Shown here piece by piece: positions 8,163 through 18,279 of a stretch of DNA of 64,000 nucleotides (positions within the stretch are counted from its first letter, which is position 1; the number at the start of each line of letters is the position of its first letter). The notes under the pieces were generated by a model. It was not told the DNA's origin. It worked only from the letters and a program-made list of their open reading frames with translations, and did no database searches. The DNA is from Alcaligenaceae bacterium (GTDB taxonomy: Bacteria; Pseudomonadota; Gammaproteobacteria; Burkholderiales; Burkholderiaceae_B): positions 275,649-339,648 of the forward strand of contig JACCEN010000002.1 of NCBI GenBank assembly GCA_013416435.1, written 5' to 3'. The position numbers and the translations under genes were made by a program.

Positions 8163-11100
8163 TCAATTCCTTGAAAACCATCGATACACCAGGGCAAGGC
8201 CGTTCACCGTGCCCGCCGTCAATTCGGCCGTCAAGCCCCGCGCCAGCTGGTAGCTGATCCGCCCCACCGTGCCGGTGTCGGACAAGGCCTGCTGGATGCT
8301 GACCGTGAAGCCCCGAGACAGCTGCTTGCTGACCTGCACGAACTTGCGCTCGATATCGCTGGTGCCGCTGTCCAGGCCGCTGACCACGCTTTCGACCGGA
8401 AGAATGCTGCCGGCCGCGCCGAGTTCGCCGGAGCGCATGCTGACCTCGTCGATGCCGAATTTTCGATAGAACGGCTCGCCGTCGCCCAGGAAAGAGCTTC
8501 CGACCGAAAACAGCAGCGCCACGTCACCGCCGCCGCTGTCGGGTCCATGGCCGAACAGCAGCCAGGACAGCTTCTCGATCTCGCTGACCGCAGGATAAGA
8601 CACCAGGTCTATCCGCGGCCGCTTGGCCGTCCCCGCCACCCGCACACCCGCTTCGACGGCAAGACCCGTTCGCAGCGCCTCGATGTCCAGCACCGGACTC
8701 GTGATGTCGCCCTGGAAGGTGATCGTGCCCCGGCGCAGCTGCAGGCGCTGGCCGTAGGTTTCTATGGCGCCGCCGCGGGTGCGCAGCGCACCGATGCCGC
8801 TCAGCCTGCCGTCGGCCATGATGATGCGCATCTGTCCCACCAGGCCGGAGTTGACGCCATAGCCGGTCAGGTAGAAGCGCGGTCCCAGGTCCACCTCGAT
8901 ATCCATGGAAACGTCCATGGGCGCACTGGGTTCCTTCTGCTTCTGGCCAGGCCGAATGACCACTACGTCGCCGTCCACGGTGGGAATGCCGCCCAGCATG
9001 TCCAGATCGAACCATCCCGCATCGGCGGTCAGCTTGCCGGTGATCGAGATCTTGGGCAGCTCCGCTTTCAGGACCAGCTTGCCGCTCATCATGGCGTAGC
9101 GGTCGGAACGCTGCAGGATCGGATAGCGATGCAGCTCCGCATTGATCGTCCCGCGCGACTGGAGCACGTTCCAATCTCCGCTGATGACCAGGCTTCCTCC
9201 TTTGGCATCGGGATTGGTTCCGACCCATTCGGCCGTACGCCATTCTTTGGGCGTCACGCGCAGGAGCGCCGGAAAGCTGAGCTTGTCCAGCACCACGCGC
9301 TCGCCGTCCAGGCGAGCCGCCAGGGTTCCATCCAGCAGCCGGACACCATCATCGATCCGGATCACGCGCAGTTTCTGTCCCGTGATGTCGCCTTTGCTGT
9401 TCCAACTGCCGTCTGGGCGGCTTTCCAGATCGACACGCGCCTGGACCGCCCCGCCCAGCTCCATCGCATCGCCGAGGAAGAGGCTGGTCCAGCCCAAGTC
9501 GTCCACGTCGGCATCGATGTGCACCCGCTTGATGTCCTTCGGCTCTATCCGCATGCCGCCGCCGGGCGTCGCGTGCAGCAAAGTCGTCGCAGTGGCCGCG
9601 ATGCGCCCCATTTTTTCAGTGCGCACCTTCAAGTCGGCGTTGATGCGGCTCACGGCCGCCCCTTCGCGCTTGGCCGTGAGGTCCAGCGTCAGATCCTCCA
9701 AGCCCAGGGGAAAGGAGGGCTCGGCCGGCACCATGATGTCGCCCGACACGCGACGGACCTGCGCGCTGCCCTGCAATCCGCCGTCGAATTTCATGTCCCA
9801 TCCCAGCGCCAATACGATTTCGGAGGCTTTGCGGGCCTGGTCCCGCCGCAGCGAAACCCCGCCCCTGTCGTTCTCTTCTTTTTTCTCGAGGTCGAATTTT
9901 TCGGTGATCTGCGTGATGAGGGCGGGCGTCAGCGCCAGGCGGTTGATGTCGCCGCGCGTTTCCCAGTGCGCGCCACGGCCGCGCGAAGCCCCATGAGCCA
10001 TCGTGAACACCGTGGATCCGGACAGCAGGAAGTCGATCCGGGTTTCGCCCACCTGCCATTGCCAGTCGGGCTCGTGTGCACCGGGCACGAAAGACAATTT
10101 TGTGGGCGCCCGCGTCTGGATGCCGAAGTCCGCGTGATCCACCTGCAACGCCTGAACCGTGCCGCTCCAGCCCTTCGACTCGTCCCAAGCGCCTTCGACG
10201 GCGACATGGGCGTCCACGGGCGCCGAACCCAGCTCCCCCCGTTTGCCGTCCGCCGGCGTGTACTGGGCTCGGACATCGGCTTTGTGCGCCGCCATGGCGC
10301 CATGCACCTCGCCCTTCAACTGCGCCCCACCTGGAAGGTCCGGCCAGAAGGCCGACAAGACCGGCGCCTGCACGTCCAGCTCGAGGTGCGATTCGCTGAG
10401 GCCCAACGTTCCGTGGCCCGCCACGTGGTTCTTCCCGAGCCGCAGATCGACATCCAGCTCGGGCAGCAAAAAGGCGCGCCAATCGAGGCCGGCGACGCTT
10501 GGAGCATCGTCGTCCGCTTGCGCCGCGTCCGCAATCGAGGCCGGGGCTGCGGTGTTCTGCAACCGGGTCTTGACATGCCCGGACAAGGGCTGCCGGTTCC
10601 AGGCAGAACCCTCGCCGATATCCAGCGAAAGCGCCGCTGCGCGTAAATCGTTGTGATCACGAAGTTCGACGTCGAAGCGGGCCGCCAGCGTCAGGATGGC
10701 GTCCGGAATGGCCGGCCCCACCAACTGCCCGATGTTCAATTTATCGGTGTCCAGGCTGCCCTCGACCCGGTCCTGGATGACACCGTCGACCACGCTGGTT
10801 CGCCAGTCCAGGCGCCCTTTCAATGAGGATCCATCCGCAAGCGTGACATTTGCCAGCGCGTCCTTGAGCGGAAAGGGTCCCTTGGGCGCAAGATTCAGAT
10901 CCGCATCCAGGCTCATGTCCTGGCCAGAGCCCTTCAGCACTACATGCAGTGCATCCAGGCTGCCCTTGGCCGTCGTTTCGATTACCAGCGAACAATCCTC
11001 CGGGGACGCGGTCTCTGTTGCGTCCTTGCTTGCGTCCTTTGCCGCGGTGGGCAGCGTGGGGACGAAGCGGCGTGCGCACAGCGGCGAGTCCGCGACCAGG

Positions 11101-11741
11101 CCACGCGCCTTCGTCGCCAAACGCGCTTCGAGCGGCCAGGGGTCCTGCAACGCCAGCGCGCGGGCTTCGCCCTCGAAGCTGGCGTCCAGTTGCTCGTGTC
11201 CGACATGCAGGCTCTCCAAAAACAGGCGTGCATCGTCGTTTTCCACATAAACCGATGCGGCAAGATCGCCAATGCTCACCGGCAAAGGATTGCCATCCTG
11301 GCGGAAGTCCAGACTGCCCAATGCAAACCGGTCTACCGCCACACGCACGGGCAGCGCCGGCATCTGGAAGGGCTCGGTGGATGGTTCTTCTTCACCCGTC
11401 GTCATCGCCACCCTGACCGCATCGGCGGACAGCTCCTGCACGTGCAGCCGGCGGTCAAGCAGTTCCGGCCAGCTTGCCCGCAACGTCAGGCCGTCCAGGG
11501 AAACGCTCAACTCCGGCAAGGACAGGGAAAAATGATCGACTTCGAGGCCGTGCCAGACGGAGCCGCGGACACCCCGCACTTCCCCATCGAATTGCTGGGC
11601 CGCCGTGACCAGCGCCCAGCGCGTGCCCGCCGAGGACGCCAGCACCCAATACAGAAAACCGCCGATCACCATCAGCAGCACGATGATCGCGGGTCCTATC
11701 CAGATGCCCAGTGTTCGCAACCATTTCATCGTTGTGCTCAA
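8163..11741 (-). CDS. tamB: Translocation and assembly module inner-membrane subunit TamB
   Basis: A 1192-residue AsmA/DUF490-type protein. One N-terminal membrane anchor (about residues 10-32, TLGIWIGPAIIVLLMVIGGF) is followed by a long beta-rich periplasmic stretch and a conserved C-terminal TamB domain (near the end, PRIDLVSYPAVSEIEKLSWL). TamB bridges the periplasm and works with outer-membrane TamA in outer-membrane protein assembly and, in recent work, phospholipid transport. Its start overlaps the tamA stop by four bases (ATGA), so the two are translationally coupled. Length is normal. Confidence 0.95.
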   Translation of the reverse strand: MSTTMKWLRTLGIWIGPAIIVLLMVIGGFLYWVLASSAGTRWALVTAAQQFDGEVRGVRGSVWHGLEVDHFSLSLPELSVSLDGLTLRASWPELLDRRLHVQELSADAVRVAMTTGEEEPSTEPFQMPALPVRVAVDRFALGSLDFRQDGNPLPVSIGDLAASVYVENDDARLFLESLHVGHEQLDASFEGEARALALQDPWPLEARLATKARGLVADSPLCARRFVPTLPTAAKDASKDATETASPEDCSLVIETTAKGSLDALHVVLKGSGQDMSLDADLNLAPKGPFPLKDALANVTLADGSSLKGRLDWRTSVVDGVIQDRVEGSLDTDKLNIGQLVGPAIPDAILTLAARFDVELRDHNDLRAAALSLDIGEGSAWNRQPLSGHVKTRLQNTAAPASIADAAQADDDAPSVAGLDWRAFLLPELDVDLRLGKNHVAGHGTLGLSESHLELDVQAPVLSAFWPDLPGGAQLKGEVHGAMAAHKADVRAQYTPADGKRGELGSAPVDAHVAVEGAWDESKGWSGTVQALQVDHADFGIQTRAPTKLSFVPGAHEPDWQWQVGETRIDFLLSGSTVFTMAHGASRGRGAHWETRGDINRLALTPALITQITEKFDLEKKEENDRGGVSLRRDQARKASEIVLALGWDMKFDGGLQGSAQVRRVSGDIMVPAEPSFPLGLEDLTLDLTAKREGAAVSRINADLKVRTEKMGRIAATATTLLHATPGGGMRIEPKDIKRVHIDADVDDLGWTSLFLGDAMELGGAVQARVDLESRPDGSWNSKGDITGQKLRVIRIDDGVRLLDGTLAARLDGERVVLDKLSFPALLRVTPKEWRTAEWVGTNPDAKGGSLVISGDWNVLQSRGTINAELHRYPILQRSDRYAMMSGKLVLKAELPKISITGKLTADAGWFDLDMLGGIPTVDGDVVVIRPGQKQKEPSAPMDVSMDIEVDLGPRFYLTGYGVNSGLVGQMRIIMADGRLSGIGALRTRGGAIETYGQRLQLRRGTITFQGDITSPVLDIEALRTGLAVEAGVRVAGTAKRPRIDLVSYPAVSEIEKLSWLLFGHGPDSGGGDVALLFSVGSSFLGDGEPFYRKFGIDEVSMRSGELGAAGSILPVESVVSGLDSGTSDIERKFVQVSKQLSRGFTVSIQQALSDTGTVGRISYQLARGLTAELTAGTVNGLALVYRWFSRN

Positions 11742-13513
11742 AATGCAATGCCCAGCGAAAAGTGCAGCCGCAGGCGCTTGTCGCGCTGGCCATATGCCAG
11801 ATCGACGAAAAAGGGCCCCGCCGGCGTGCGCACGGCCAGGCCGGCGCCATAGCCTACGTGCATCTTCATGCTACCGAACGATTCCGCTGCATCGCCTGCA
11901 TCGACGAAGATGTTCATGCCGAACATGTCGGTAAAGTAATGCGTGTATTCAATGCTCGCGACGGCCAGCGACGATGCGCCGACCACGGCGTCTCCACGCT
12001 GCAAGCCGATGCTTTGATAGCGATATCCCCGGATGGAACGTCCGCCGCCGGTCCGATATCCGAAATCCTGAGGCAGCCGTTCGGTCTGGGACCAGACCTT
12101 GCCGACCTCGCCGCGCAGCGTAAGCACGTCACGCGGGCCGATCGGCCACCATTGCTGCAGCCGCAGACTGGAACGATAGAAGGGCTCGCCCTTGTCCAGC
12201 GTAACCCCCGCACCGAGCCCGAAATCCACGAGATTTCCTTCCCGCGGGTCGTATTTCTTGTCGACGTCGCGCCGCAGCCACTGCCAGGTGCCCACGAGCG
12301 TCGGCACCTCAAAGCCGGGCGCGCCGCTGATGCGGGTACGGTCGTGGGCGGCGACGAGGCCCCATTGTGTTTCGTATTCGACGCGGCTGTCGCCCGCCGC
12401 CTTGCGCTCCTGCCGCCGCTTCCAGCCCAGGCCTACGCGCCGGTTGTCCAGCCCTTCGATGTCGGAATGCTCGAACAGTACGCCGACGCTGTCCCTGTAC
12501 CCTTTGTACGTGGGCGGCAAATGCAGGTCGAAAAATGCGCGCTGCCGGTCTTTGTCGAAACCTGCCCCGGTCTCTATCGACACCGCGCGGCCAAACACCA
12601 CGTTCTGCCGGAAGAGGCCCTCCACCCGCAGCCCGTGATCACTGTCCACCCCGATGGACGTGGTGACCCGCCGCGCCGGCGCTTCGGACACCTGCACTCG
12701 CAACGGAAGCTCCACCTCTTCATCGGGCAGCTCCTTGCGGGTCTCGGCATTCGGGTCCAGGGTGACGAATGCGCCGCGAAAGAATTCGGTAGTCTGCAGC
12801 GCCTGCTGCCATTCGTCCAGCCTATCCTGGTCATACGGATCGCCCGGCTCATATCGGACATAGCGCTCGATGAGCTCCTGCGGCACGCGCTTGAGGCCGA
12901 TCACCTTCAGCGGGCCCATGCGTACCCGCGGTCCGCTTTCCACCTCGACGGACAAATCGGCCTTGGCCGTCTCGGCATCGACGGTCGCCTGGGTCTTGGC
13001 CAGGCGCGCGAAATAGAAATCCTTGCGGCTGACGTCGTCCAGCAAGCTCGTCTTGGCGGCGCTCCACGCCGAATTGATGAAGGGCTGGCCTTCTTTGAGC
13101 GGCCATTGTTCGCGCAGGCGCTCGATGCGGCCGTTGAACTCGGGGCGCGTGATCTGTCCTTTGAAGTCCAGTGCGACCCCGCTGACGTGCGTGACGGGCC
13201 CGGGCTCGATGGTGATGTCCCAGGTTTCCCCGGCGAAGTCCTCGCCGACCTCGAGCGTGACCCGCGGCGAAAAATACCCCTGGGTTTCAAGCGCCGACAA
13301 AGTGGCTTCGTGGGCGCGGCGGCGCAGGCGCGAGACTTCGCCGCCGTCCTGGTCTTCCGCCAGGCGAGTGATGGCCTCGACCGCGCCGTTGATGGCCGAC
13401 AAAGCCGCCGGCGGAACGCCGCCCGGGTCGATGGTCACTTCCGGGCGGTCTGCCCGGGCCTGGAAGGCAACACCCCAAAATACCAACAGACAAGCCGCGC
13501 CTACCCTCGTCAT
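11738..13513 (-). CDS. tamA: Outer-membrane assembly protein TamA (Omp85 family)
   Basis: A 591-residue Omp85-family barrel. A signal peptide (MTRVGAACLLVFWGVAFQARA) is followed by POTRA domains in roughly the first half and a 16-strand barrel domain ending in LRLHFSLGIAF, with the terminal phenylalanine expected of outer-membrane barrels. The segment RTGGGRSIRGYRYQSIG carries the conserved RGY of strand L6 that is diagnostic for Omp85 proteins. It is coupled to tamB by overlap and starts five bases after apbC ends, so all three are probably one operon. Confidence 0.95.
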   Translation of the reverse strand: MTRVGAACLLVFWGVAFQARADRPEVTIDPGGVPPAALSAINGAVEAITRLAEDQDGGEVSRLRRRAHEATLSALETQGYFSPRVTLEVGEDFAGETWDITIEPGPVTHVSGVALDFKGQITRPEFNGRIERLREQWPLKEGQPFINSAWSAAKTSLLDDVSRKDFYFARLAKTQATVDAETAKADLSVEVESGPRVRMGPLKVIGLKRVPQELIERYVRYEPGDPYDQDRLDEWQQALQTTEFFRGAFVTLDPNAETRKELPDEEVELPLRVQVSEAPARRVTTSIGVDSDHGLRVEGLFRQNVVFGRAVSIETGAGFDKDRQRAFFDLHLPPTYKGYRDSVGVLFEHSDIEGLDNRRVGLGWKRRQERKAAGDSRVEYETQWGLVAAHDRTRISGAPGFEVPTLVGTWQWLRRDVDKKYDPREGNLVDFGLGAGVTLDKGEPFYRSSLRLQQWWPIGPRDVLTLRGEVGKVWSQTERLPQDFGYRTGGGRSIRGYRYQSIGLQRGDAVVGASSLAVASIEYTHYFTDMFGMNIFVDAGDAAESFGSMKMHVGYGAGLAVRTPAGPFFVDLAYGQRDKRLRLHFSLGIAF

Positions 13514-13517
13514 TCAG

Positions 13518-14603
13518 TCACGTCTTCCTGGCAACGACCGTGGGGATCTTTCCGGACATATCGCGCGGCAGCGACGCCACGTTGACCGCGATGCGCTGCG
13601 CGATCTCGTGGTAGGCGCAGGCGGCCTCGCCTTCCGGCTCAGCCACCACCGTGGGTTTTCCGGAGTCGGTCTGCGTGCGGATGCTAAGCTGCAGGGGCAG
13701 GGATCCCAGCCAGGGCAGGTTTTCCTTGGCGGCCAGGTCGCGCCCGCCGTGCTCTCCGAAAATCGGCTCGGCATGCCCACAGTTCGTGCAGATGTGGACG
13801 GACATGTTCTCGATGATGCCCAGAACGGGCACATTCACCTTCTGGAACATTTTCAAACCTTTTACCGCGTCCGCCAGCGCCAGGTCTTGCGGCGTAGTGA
13901 CAATGACCGCGCCGGTGAGAGGCACTTTTTGCGCCAGGGTCAGTGCGATGTCGCCCGTGCCCGGCGGCATATCGACGATCAGGTAATCCAGGTCCGACCA
14001 AGCGGTTTGTGTCATCAGTTGCAACAGCGCCTGGGTCGCCATCGGGCCGCGCCAGATGGCGGGCGCGTCGCTGTCGATCAGGAACCCGATGGAATTGGCC
14101 TGCAGGCCATGACCGGTCAATGGCTCCATGCGCTTGTCGTCCAGAATGCGGGGACGGCCCGAAAGCCCCAGCATGATGGGAACGCTGGGCCCATAGATGT
14201 CGGCGTCGACCAATCCCACGCGCGCGCCCTGAGCCGAAAGCGCCAGCGCCACGTTCACCGCCGTGGTACTCTTTCCCACGCCGCCCTTGCCGGATGCAAC
14301 CGCAATAATGTTGCGTACGCCAGGCAAAGGCCGCAGGCCCGCCTGGACCGCATGGGTTTCCACTTTGCTCGCGACTTTCAATACACCAAGCTTGGCGCCG
14401 AAGCTGGCCAGGGCCGTTTCAATACGTTTCCTCAATTCCTCTTCCCCATTGTGCAATGGATAACCGAGGGGTACAGTGACACTTGCGGTATCCCCCTCGA
14501 TCTCGATTTCGGTATTCTTGCTGGTTACCGGCAACTTTTTCTTCGTACCGGGGTCAGTAACTTCAGACAGCGCAGAAAGTACCTGTTCAGGATTTAAGCT
14601 CAT
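13518..14603 (-). CDS. apbC: Iron-sulfur cluster carrier ATPase ApbC (Mrp)
   Basis: A 361-residue MinD/Mrp-type P-loop protein. An N-terminal MIP18/DUF59 domain (about 1-90) precedes the deviant Walker A GKGGVGKS at 105-112. DYLIVDMPPGTGDIALTL is the Walker B region, and ICTNCGH holds the CxxC used to carry a [4Fe-4S] cluster. It lies head-to-head with the genes leading to metG, the common mrp-metG arrangement. It heads the tamA-tamB run. Start MSLNPEQVLSAL is normal for betaproteobacteria. Confidence 0.96.
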   Translation of the reverse strand: MSLNPEQVLSALSEVTDPGTKKKLPVTSKNTEIEIEGDTASVTVPLGYPLHNGEEELRKRIETALASFGAKLGVLKVASKVETHAVQAGLRPLPGVRNIIAVASGKGGVGKSTTAVNVALALSAQGARVGLVDADIYGPSVPIMLGLSGRPRILDDKRMEPLTGHGLQANSIGFLIDSDAPAIWRGPMATQALLQLMTQTAWSDLDYLIVDMPPGTGDIALTLAQKVPLTGAVIVTTPQDLALADAVKGLKMFQKVNVPVLGIIENMSVHICTNCGHAEPIFGEHGGRDLAAKENLPWLGSLPLQLSIRTQTDSGKPTVVAEPEGEAACAYHEIAQRIAVNVASLPRDMSGKIPTVVARKT

Positions 14604-14694
14604 ATCAATAGGCCTTGCGTCAAAATTGCGATCAAGCCTTAAGAATAGCGGATTGAGGGAATTATTTTCCCCAAAAGGGGTCTACGTAAACAAG

Positions 14695-14943
14695 ATGAAT
14701 ACATTTAATCAGATTATCCGTGGTGTCCTGTTTTTCGTGCTGGCGATTTTCGGCATGGTCATGGCATTCATTTTCATGGTTTCCACCGCCATCGCCGTGG
14801 GCATCCTGTATGTCGTCGCCCGCATCAAGGGCAGGCCGTTCGGCGTACGAGCCTACTGGGAAGAACGCCGCCACCCCACGGGCGCCAAGGCCGCGTTCAA
14901 CACCAAAGACGTCACCGACGTCGAAATGCGGGAAATCCCCTGA
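14695..14943 (+). CDS. Small membrane protein, unknown function
   Basis: An 82-residue protein with one long or two short hydrophobic helices at about residues 8-43 (GVLFFVLAIFGMVMAFIFMV and following), then a basic, soluble tail ending VTDVEMREIP. The frame is open further upstream, but that part overlaps the divergent apbC start region and is not hydrophobic, so I set the start at 14695. The Shine-Dalgarno is weak. I do not recognise the family. It lies in the metG-apbC gap, followed by three palindromic repeats. Confidence 0.7.
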   Translation: MNTFNQIIRGVLFFVLAIFGMVMAFIFMVSTAIAVGILYVVARIKGRPFGVRAYWEERRHPTGAKAAFNTKDVTDVEMREIP

Positions 14944-15038
14944 AACCGGGCGGAACGCCCGCTTATCATACCCAGCGCGCCACGCATTAGACAGCGCGTA
15001 AACGAAACTTAACAATTACACACCGCTGGAAGCAGCGT

Positions 15039-15162
15039 GGGGTCGGACCCGGTATCGGGTCCGACCCCAAAACCGTTGACCAGGGGTCAGACCCCGGATG
15101 GGGTCTGACCCCCAATATCCCCCCTGTTGCCCGGGGTCAGACCCCGTACGGGGTCTGACCCC
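15039..15162. repeat. Cluster of three palindromic repeats upstream of metG
   Basis: Three 30-bp palindromes lie at 15039-15068, 15083-15112 and 15133-15162. The first is the G variant (GGGGTCGGACCC... paired with GGGTCCGACCCC). The second and third are the A variant (GGGGTCAGACCCC and GGGGTCTGACCCC) with centres GGAT and GTAC. Each should form a strong hairpin. They fill the gap between the small membrane protein and metG, so they would be in the metG leader if transcription starts upstream. Confidence 0.95.
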
Positions 15163-15234
15163 CAAGCAAGGTATGCGGGAAAGCCCTAAAATCGCCTTTC
15201 ACCCTCCCGCTCACTTTCTTAAATACTCTTTCAC

Positions 15235-17307
15235 ATGTCGCGCACGATTTTTGTCACCACGGCACTGCCATACGCCAACGGCTCCTTTCATATTGGTCAC
15301 ATCATGGAATACATCCAGGCCGATATCTGGGTACGGTCGATGCGAATGTCGGGCCACACCGTGCATTTCGTGGGCGCGGACGATGCCCATGGCGCGCCCA
15401 TCATGCTGAAAGCGGAAAGCGAGGGCATCACCCCCCAGGCGCTGGTTGCGCGCTATGCCAGCGAGCGCCCGCAGTACCTGAACGGTTTCCACATCAAGTT
15501 CGATCACTGGCACTCCACCGACACGCCGGAAAACGTCGAACTCTCGCAGGACATCTATCGCCGCCTCAAGGCAGCGGGCTTCATCGAAACCCGGACCATC
15601 GAACAGTTCTACGACCCGGTCAAAGGCATGTTCCTGCCCGACCGCTACATCAAGGGCGAATGCCCACGCTGCCATGCCAAGGACCAGTACGGCGACTCCT
15701 GCGAAGTCTGCAGCGCCGTCTACGCCCCCACGGAACTGATCAACCCGTATTCCACCTTGACCAAGGCGACGCCCGTCCTCAAGTCGTCGGAGCACTTTTT
15801 CTTCAAGCTGTCGGACCCGCGCTGCGTTGAATTCCTGCAAAGCTGGACCACCGGCACCAATCGCAGCGGCAGCAAGCGCCTGCAGGCCGAGGTGCTGGCC
15901 AAGACCCGCGAATGGCTGGGCACGGGCGACGCCGACGGCGAAGCGAACCTGGCCGACTGGGACATTTCGCGCGACGAACCCTACTTCGGCATCCCCATCC
16001 CCGACGCGCCGGGCAAATATTTCTACGTCTGGCTGGATGCGCCGGTGGGCTACCTGGCATCGCTCAAAGCGTATTGCAATAAGGAAGGCCTGGATTTCGA
16101 TGCGCTGCTGGATCCGCAAGGCGACACCGAGCAATTCCACTTCATCGGCAAGGACATCGTCTACTTCCACGCGCTGTTCTGGCCGGCCATGCTGCAGTTT
16201 TCCAACCTGAAGACGCCCGACGGCCTGCACGTGCACGGCTTCATCACCGTCAGCGGCGAAAAAATGTCCAAAAGCCGCGGTACCGGTATTTCGCCGCTGC
16301 GCTACCTGGAAATCGGCATGAATCCCGAATGGCTGCGCTACTACATCGCCGCCAAGCTCAACTCGCATGTCGAAGACCTGGACTTCAACCCCGACGATTT
16401 CATCGCGCGGGTCAATAGCGATCTCATCGGCAAGTATGTGAACATCGCCAGCCGCGCGGCCAACTTCATCAGCAAGCACTTCGACGGCAAGCTGGCCTAT
16501 CTGGGCGACACGCAGGCGCTCGCCCAGGAATTGGCGCAGGTCGCCGACAAAGTCCGCCAGGATTTCGAAAATCGCGAATACGGCCGCGCCATCCGCCAGA
16601 TCATGGCCCATGCCGACGCCATCAACCAGGCCTTCGACGCGGCCCAGCCCTGGATCATGGCCAAAGGCATCGGCGCAGCCTCCGAAGACCAGAAAGCCGC
16701 GCTGCAGGACGTCTGTTCACGGGCCTTGGCCGGCTTCAAGGCGCTTTCCGTCATGCTGGCTCCGGTGCTGCCCGTCCTGACAAACCGAGTGGCGCAAGAC
16801 CTGTTCGGCGCCGACGCCGGCTTCCAATGGCCCGACGCCGCGGCCCTGCCCGAGCGCATTGCGCCGTTCAAGCACCTGATGCAGCGCGTGGAACCGAAGA
16901 TGCTGGACGATCTTTTCGAACCGCCCGCCGAACCCGTCCCGACACCGGGCGGCGAAGCACTGGCCGAAACCATAGACATCAAGGATTTCGCCAAGGTGGA
17001 CCTGCGCATTGCGCGCATCGTCGACTGCCAGGAAGTCGATGGCTCGGACAAATTGCTGCGCCTGACGCTGGATGTCGGTGAAGGGCGCCATCGCCAGGTG
17101 TTCTCGGGCATCAAGTCCGCCTATTCGCCCGCCGACCTGAAAGACAAGCTGACCGTGCTCGTGGCCAACCTGGCACCGAGGAAAATGCGTTTCGGCGTCT
17201 CTGAAGGCATGGTTCTGGCGGCCAGCCACAACGATGAAAAAGTCGATGCCGGCCTCTACATCCTCGAACCCTGGCCCGGGGCTCAGCCAGGCATGCGGAT
17301 CAACTAG
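15235..17307 (+). CDS. metG: Methionyl-tRNA synthetase
   Basis: A 690-residue class I synthetase that charges tRNA-Met. The HIGH motif is at 19-22 in [11 protein letters not shown] and KMSKS at 343-347 in [12 protein letters not shown] zinc-knuckle region ([17 protein letters not shown]) follows the first half of the catalytic core. A C-terminal tRNA-binding OB-fold domain is present ([19 protein letters not shown] to the end), giving the long dimeric form. No clear Shine-Dalgarno precedes the ATG. The tandem palindromes end 72 bases upstream. Confidence 0.98.
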   Translation: MSRTIFVTTALPYANGSFHIGHIMEYIQADIWVRSMRMSGHTVHFVGADDAHGAPIMLKAESEGITPQALVARYASERPQYLNGFHIKFDHWHSTDTPENVELSQDIYRRLKAAGFIETRTIEQFYDPVKGMFLPDRYIKGECPRCHAKDQYGDSCEVCSAVYAPTELINPYSTLTKATPVLKSSEHFFFKLSDPRCVEFLQSWTTGTNRSGSKRLQAEVLAKTREWLGTGDADGEANLADWDISRDEPYFGIPIPDAPGKYFYVWLDAPVGYLASLKAYCNKEGLDFDALLDPQGDTEQFHFIGKDIVYFHALFWPAMLQFSNLKTPDGLHVHGFITVSGEKMSKSRGTGISPLRYLEIGMNPEWLRYYIAAKLNSHVEDLDFNPDDFIARVNSDLIGKYVNIASRAANFISKHFDGKLAYLGDTQALAQELAQVADKVRQDFENREYGRAIRQIMAHADAINQAFDAAQPWIMAKGIGAASEDQKAALQDVCSRALAGFKALSVMLAPVLPVLTNRVAQDLFGADAGFQWPDAAALPERIAPFKHLMQRVEPKMLDDLFEPPAEPVPTPGGEALAETIDIKDFAKVDLRIARIVDCQEVDGSDKLLRLTLDVGEGRHRQVFSGIKSAYSPADLKDKLTVLVANLAPRKMRFGVSEGMVLAASHNDEKVDAGLYILEPWPGAQPGMRIN

Positions 17308-17333
17308 GGCTCATTAACGCTAAGGTGGGGGCA

Positions 17334-18278
17334 ATGCGCTTCGATCCCGATCGCCAGGCGGCCGGATACCGCAGCACCATGGTCAGCGTCCTGGTCAACC
17401 TGTCGCTGACCGCCCTCCAACTGGCCGTCGGCCTGTTCGCCCATTCTCAGGCGCTGGTCGCGGATGCCTTGCATTCGCTGTCAGACCTGCTGTCGGACGG
17501 CATCGTCCTGCTTGCCAACAAGCATAGCCAAAAGGCCCCTGACGCCGAGCACCCCTACGGCCACCATCGCTTCGAGACCGCGGCCGCCCTGGCCGTGGGC
17601 GCCCTGCTGTTGGCCGTCGGAGCGGGCATGCTGTGGTCGAGCTTCGGCGCGCTCCAGACGCCCGCCACCGTCCCCGAAGTGCATGGCATCGCGCTGGCCA
17701 TCGCCCTGCTCACGTTACTGTGCAAGGAACTCCTGTTCCGCTATTTGCTGCGAGTCGCCCGGCGCGTCCGCTCGTCCATGCTGGCCGCCAACGCATGGCA
17801 TGCCCGGTCGGATGCCGCCTCTTCCCTGGTCGTCGCGGTCGGCATCCTCGCCAATCTTGCAGGCTTCCATCTTGCGGATCCGCTGGCGGCACTCATCGTC
17901 GGACTGATGATCATGCGCATGGGCTGGAAGTTCTTCTACAGCGCCTTCAACGACTTGACGGATGCGGCGGTGGACGAACAGACCGAGGCCAGGATACGGC
18001 AGCATCTGGTTTCCACACCCGGCGTACACAACGTGCATGGCCTGAAGACCCGCAAGATGGGCGACATGATATGGGTCGAGGTCGATCTGGAGATGGATGG
18101 CCGGCTGACCATAGAGCAAGGCCATGCCATCGCCGTGGAGGCGCGCCGCCGGGTCATGCAGCACGAGCCCGTGCTGGACGTCACCACGCATTTCGATCCG
18201 GTCAGGATAGAAACCATGAACGCAGGGGTCAGACCCCGTACGGGGTCTGACCCGGCCTCCGGCATTAACAGGCCCTAA
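17334..18278 (+). CDS. Cation diffusion facilitator family transporter
   Basis: A 314-residue divalent-cation/proton antiporter. Membrane segments begin at about residue 16; the metal site HSLSDLLSD follows the second helix, and the matching second site is HARSDAASS. A cytoplasmic ferredoxin-like domain with HGLKTRKMGDMIWVEVDLEM closes the family domain. AAGG lies before the ATG at 17334; a GTG nine bases upstream is possible. The last 17 residues or so (GVRPRTGSDP then ASGINRP) are encoded by an inserted palindromic repeat and its flank, so the natural C-terminus near THFDPVRIE has been replaced. Metal specificity is unknown. Confidence 0.93.
   Translation: MRFDPDRQAAGYRSTMVSVLVNLSLTALQLAVGLFAHSQALVADALHSLSDLLSDGIVLLANKHSQKAPDAEHPYGHHRFETAAALAVGALLLAVGAGMLWSSFGALQTPATVPEVHGIALAIALLTLLCKELLFRYLLRVARRVRSSMLAANAWHARSDAASSLVVAVGILANLAGFHLADPLAALIVGLMIMRMGWKFFYSAFNDLTDAAVDEQTEARIRQHLVSTPGVHNVHGLKTRKMGDMIWVEVDLEMDGRLTIEQGHAIAVEARRRVMQHEPVLDVTTHFDPVRIETMNAGVRPRTGSDPASGINRP
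18225..18253. repeat. Palindromic repeat inside the transporter 3' end
   Basis: GGGGTCAGACCCC-GTAC-GGGGTCTGACCC, complete except for the last outer base. It is read in frame as GVRPRTGSDP at the C-terminus of the cation diffusion facilitator. The next gene converges and ends two bases after this coding sequence, so the repeat also occupies the convergent junction. Confidence 0.95.
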
Positions 18279-18279
18279 T

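Noticed and set aside
8547..10646. Long open frame on the plus strand opposite tamB
   Set aside because: It is an antisense shadow of a well-conserved gene with high-GC codon bias and has no family features.
11711..13585. Plus-strand open frame opposite tamA
   Set aside because: Antisense to a complete Omp85 gene; no recognisable domain or ribosome site.
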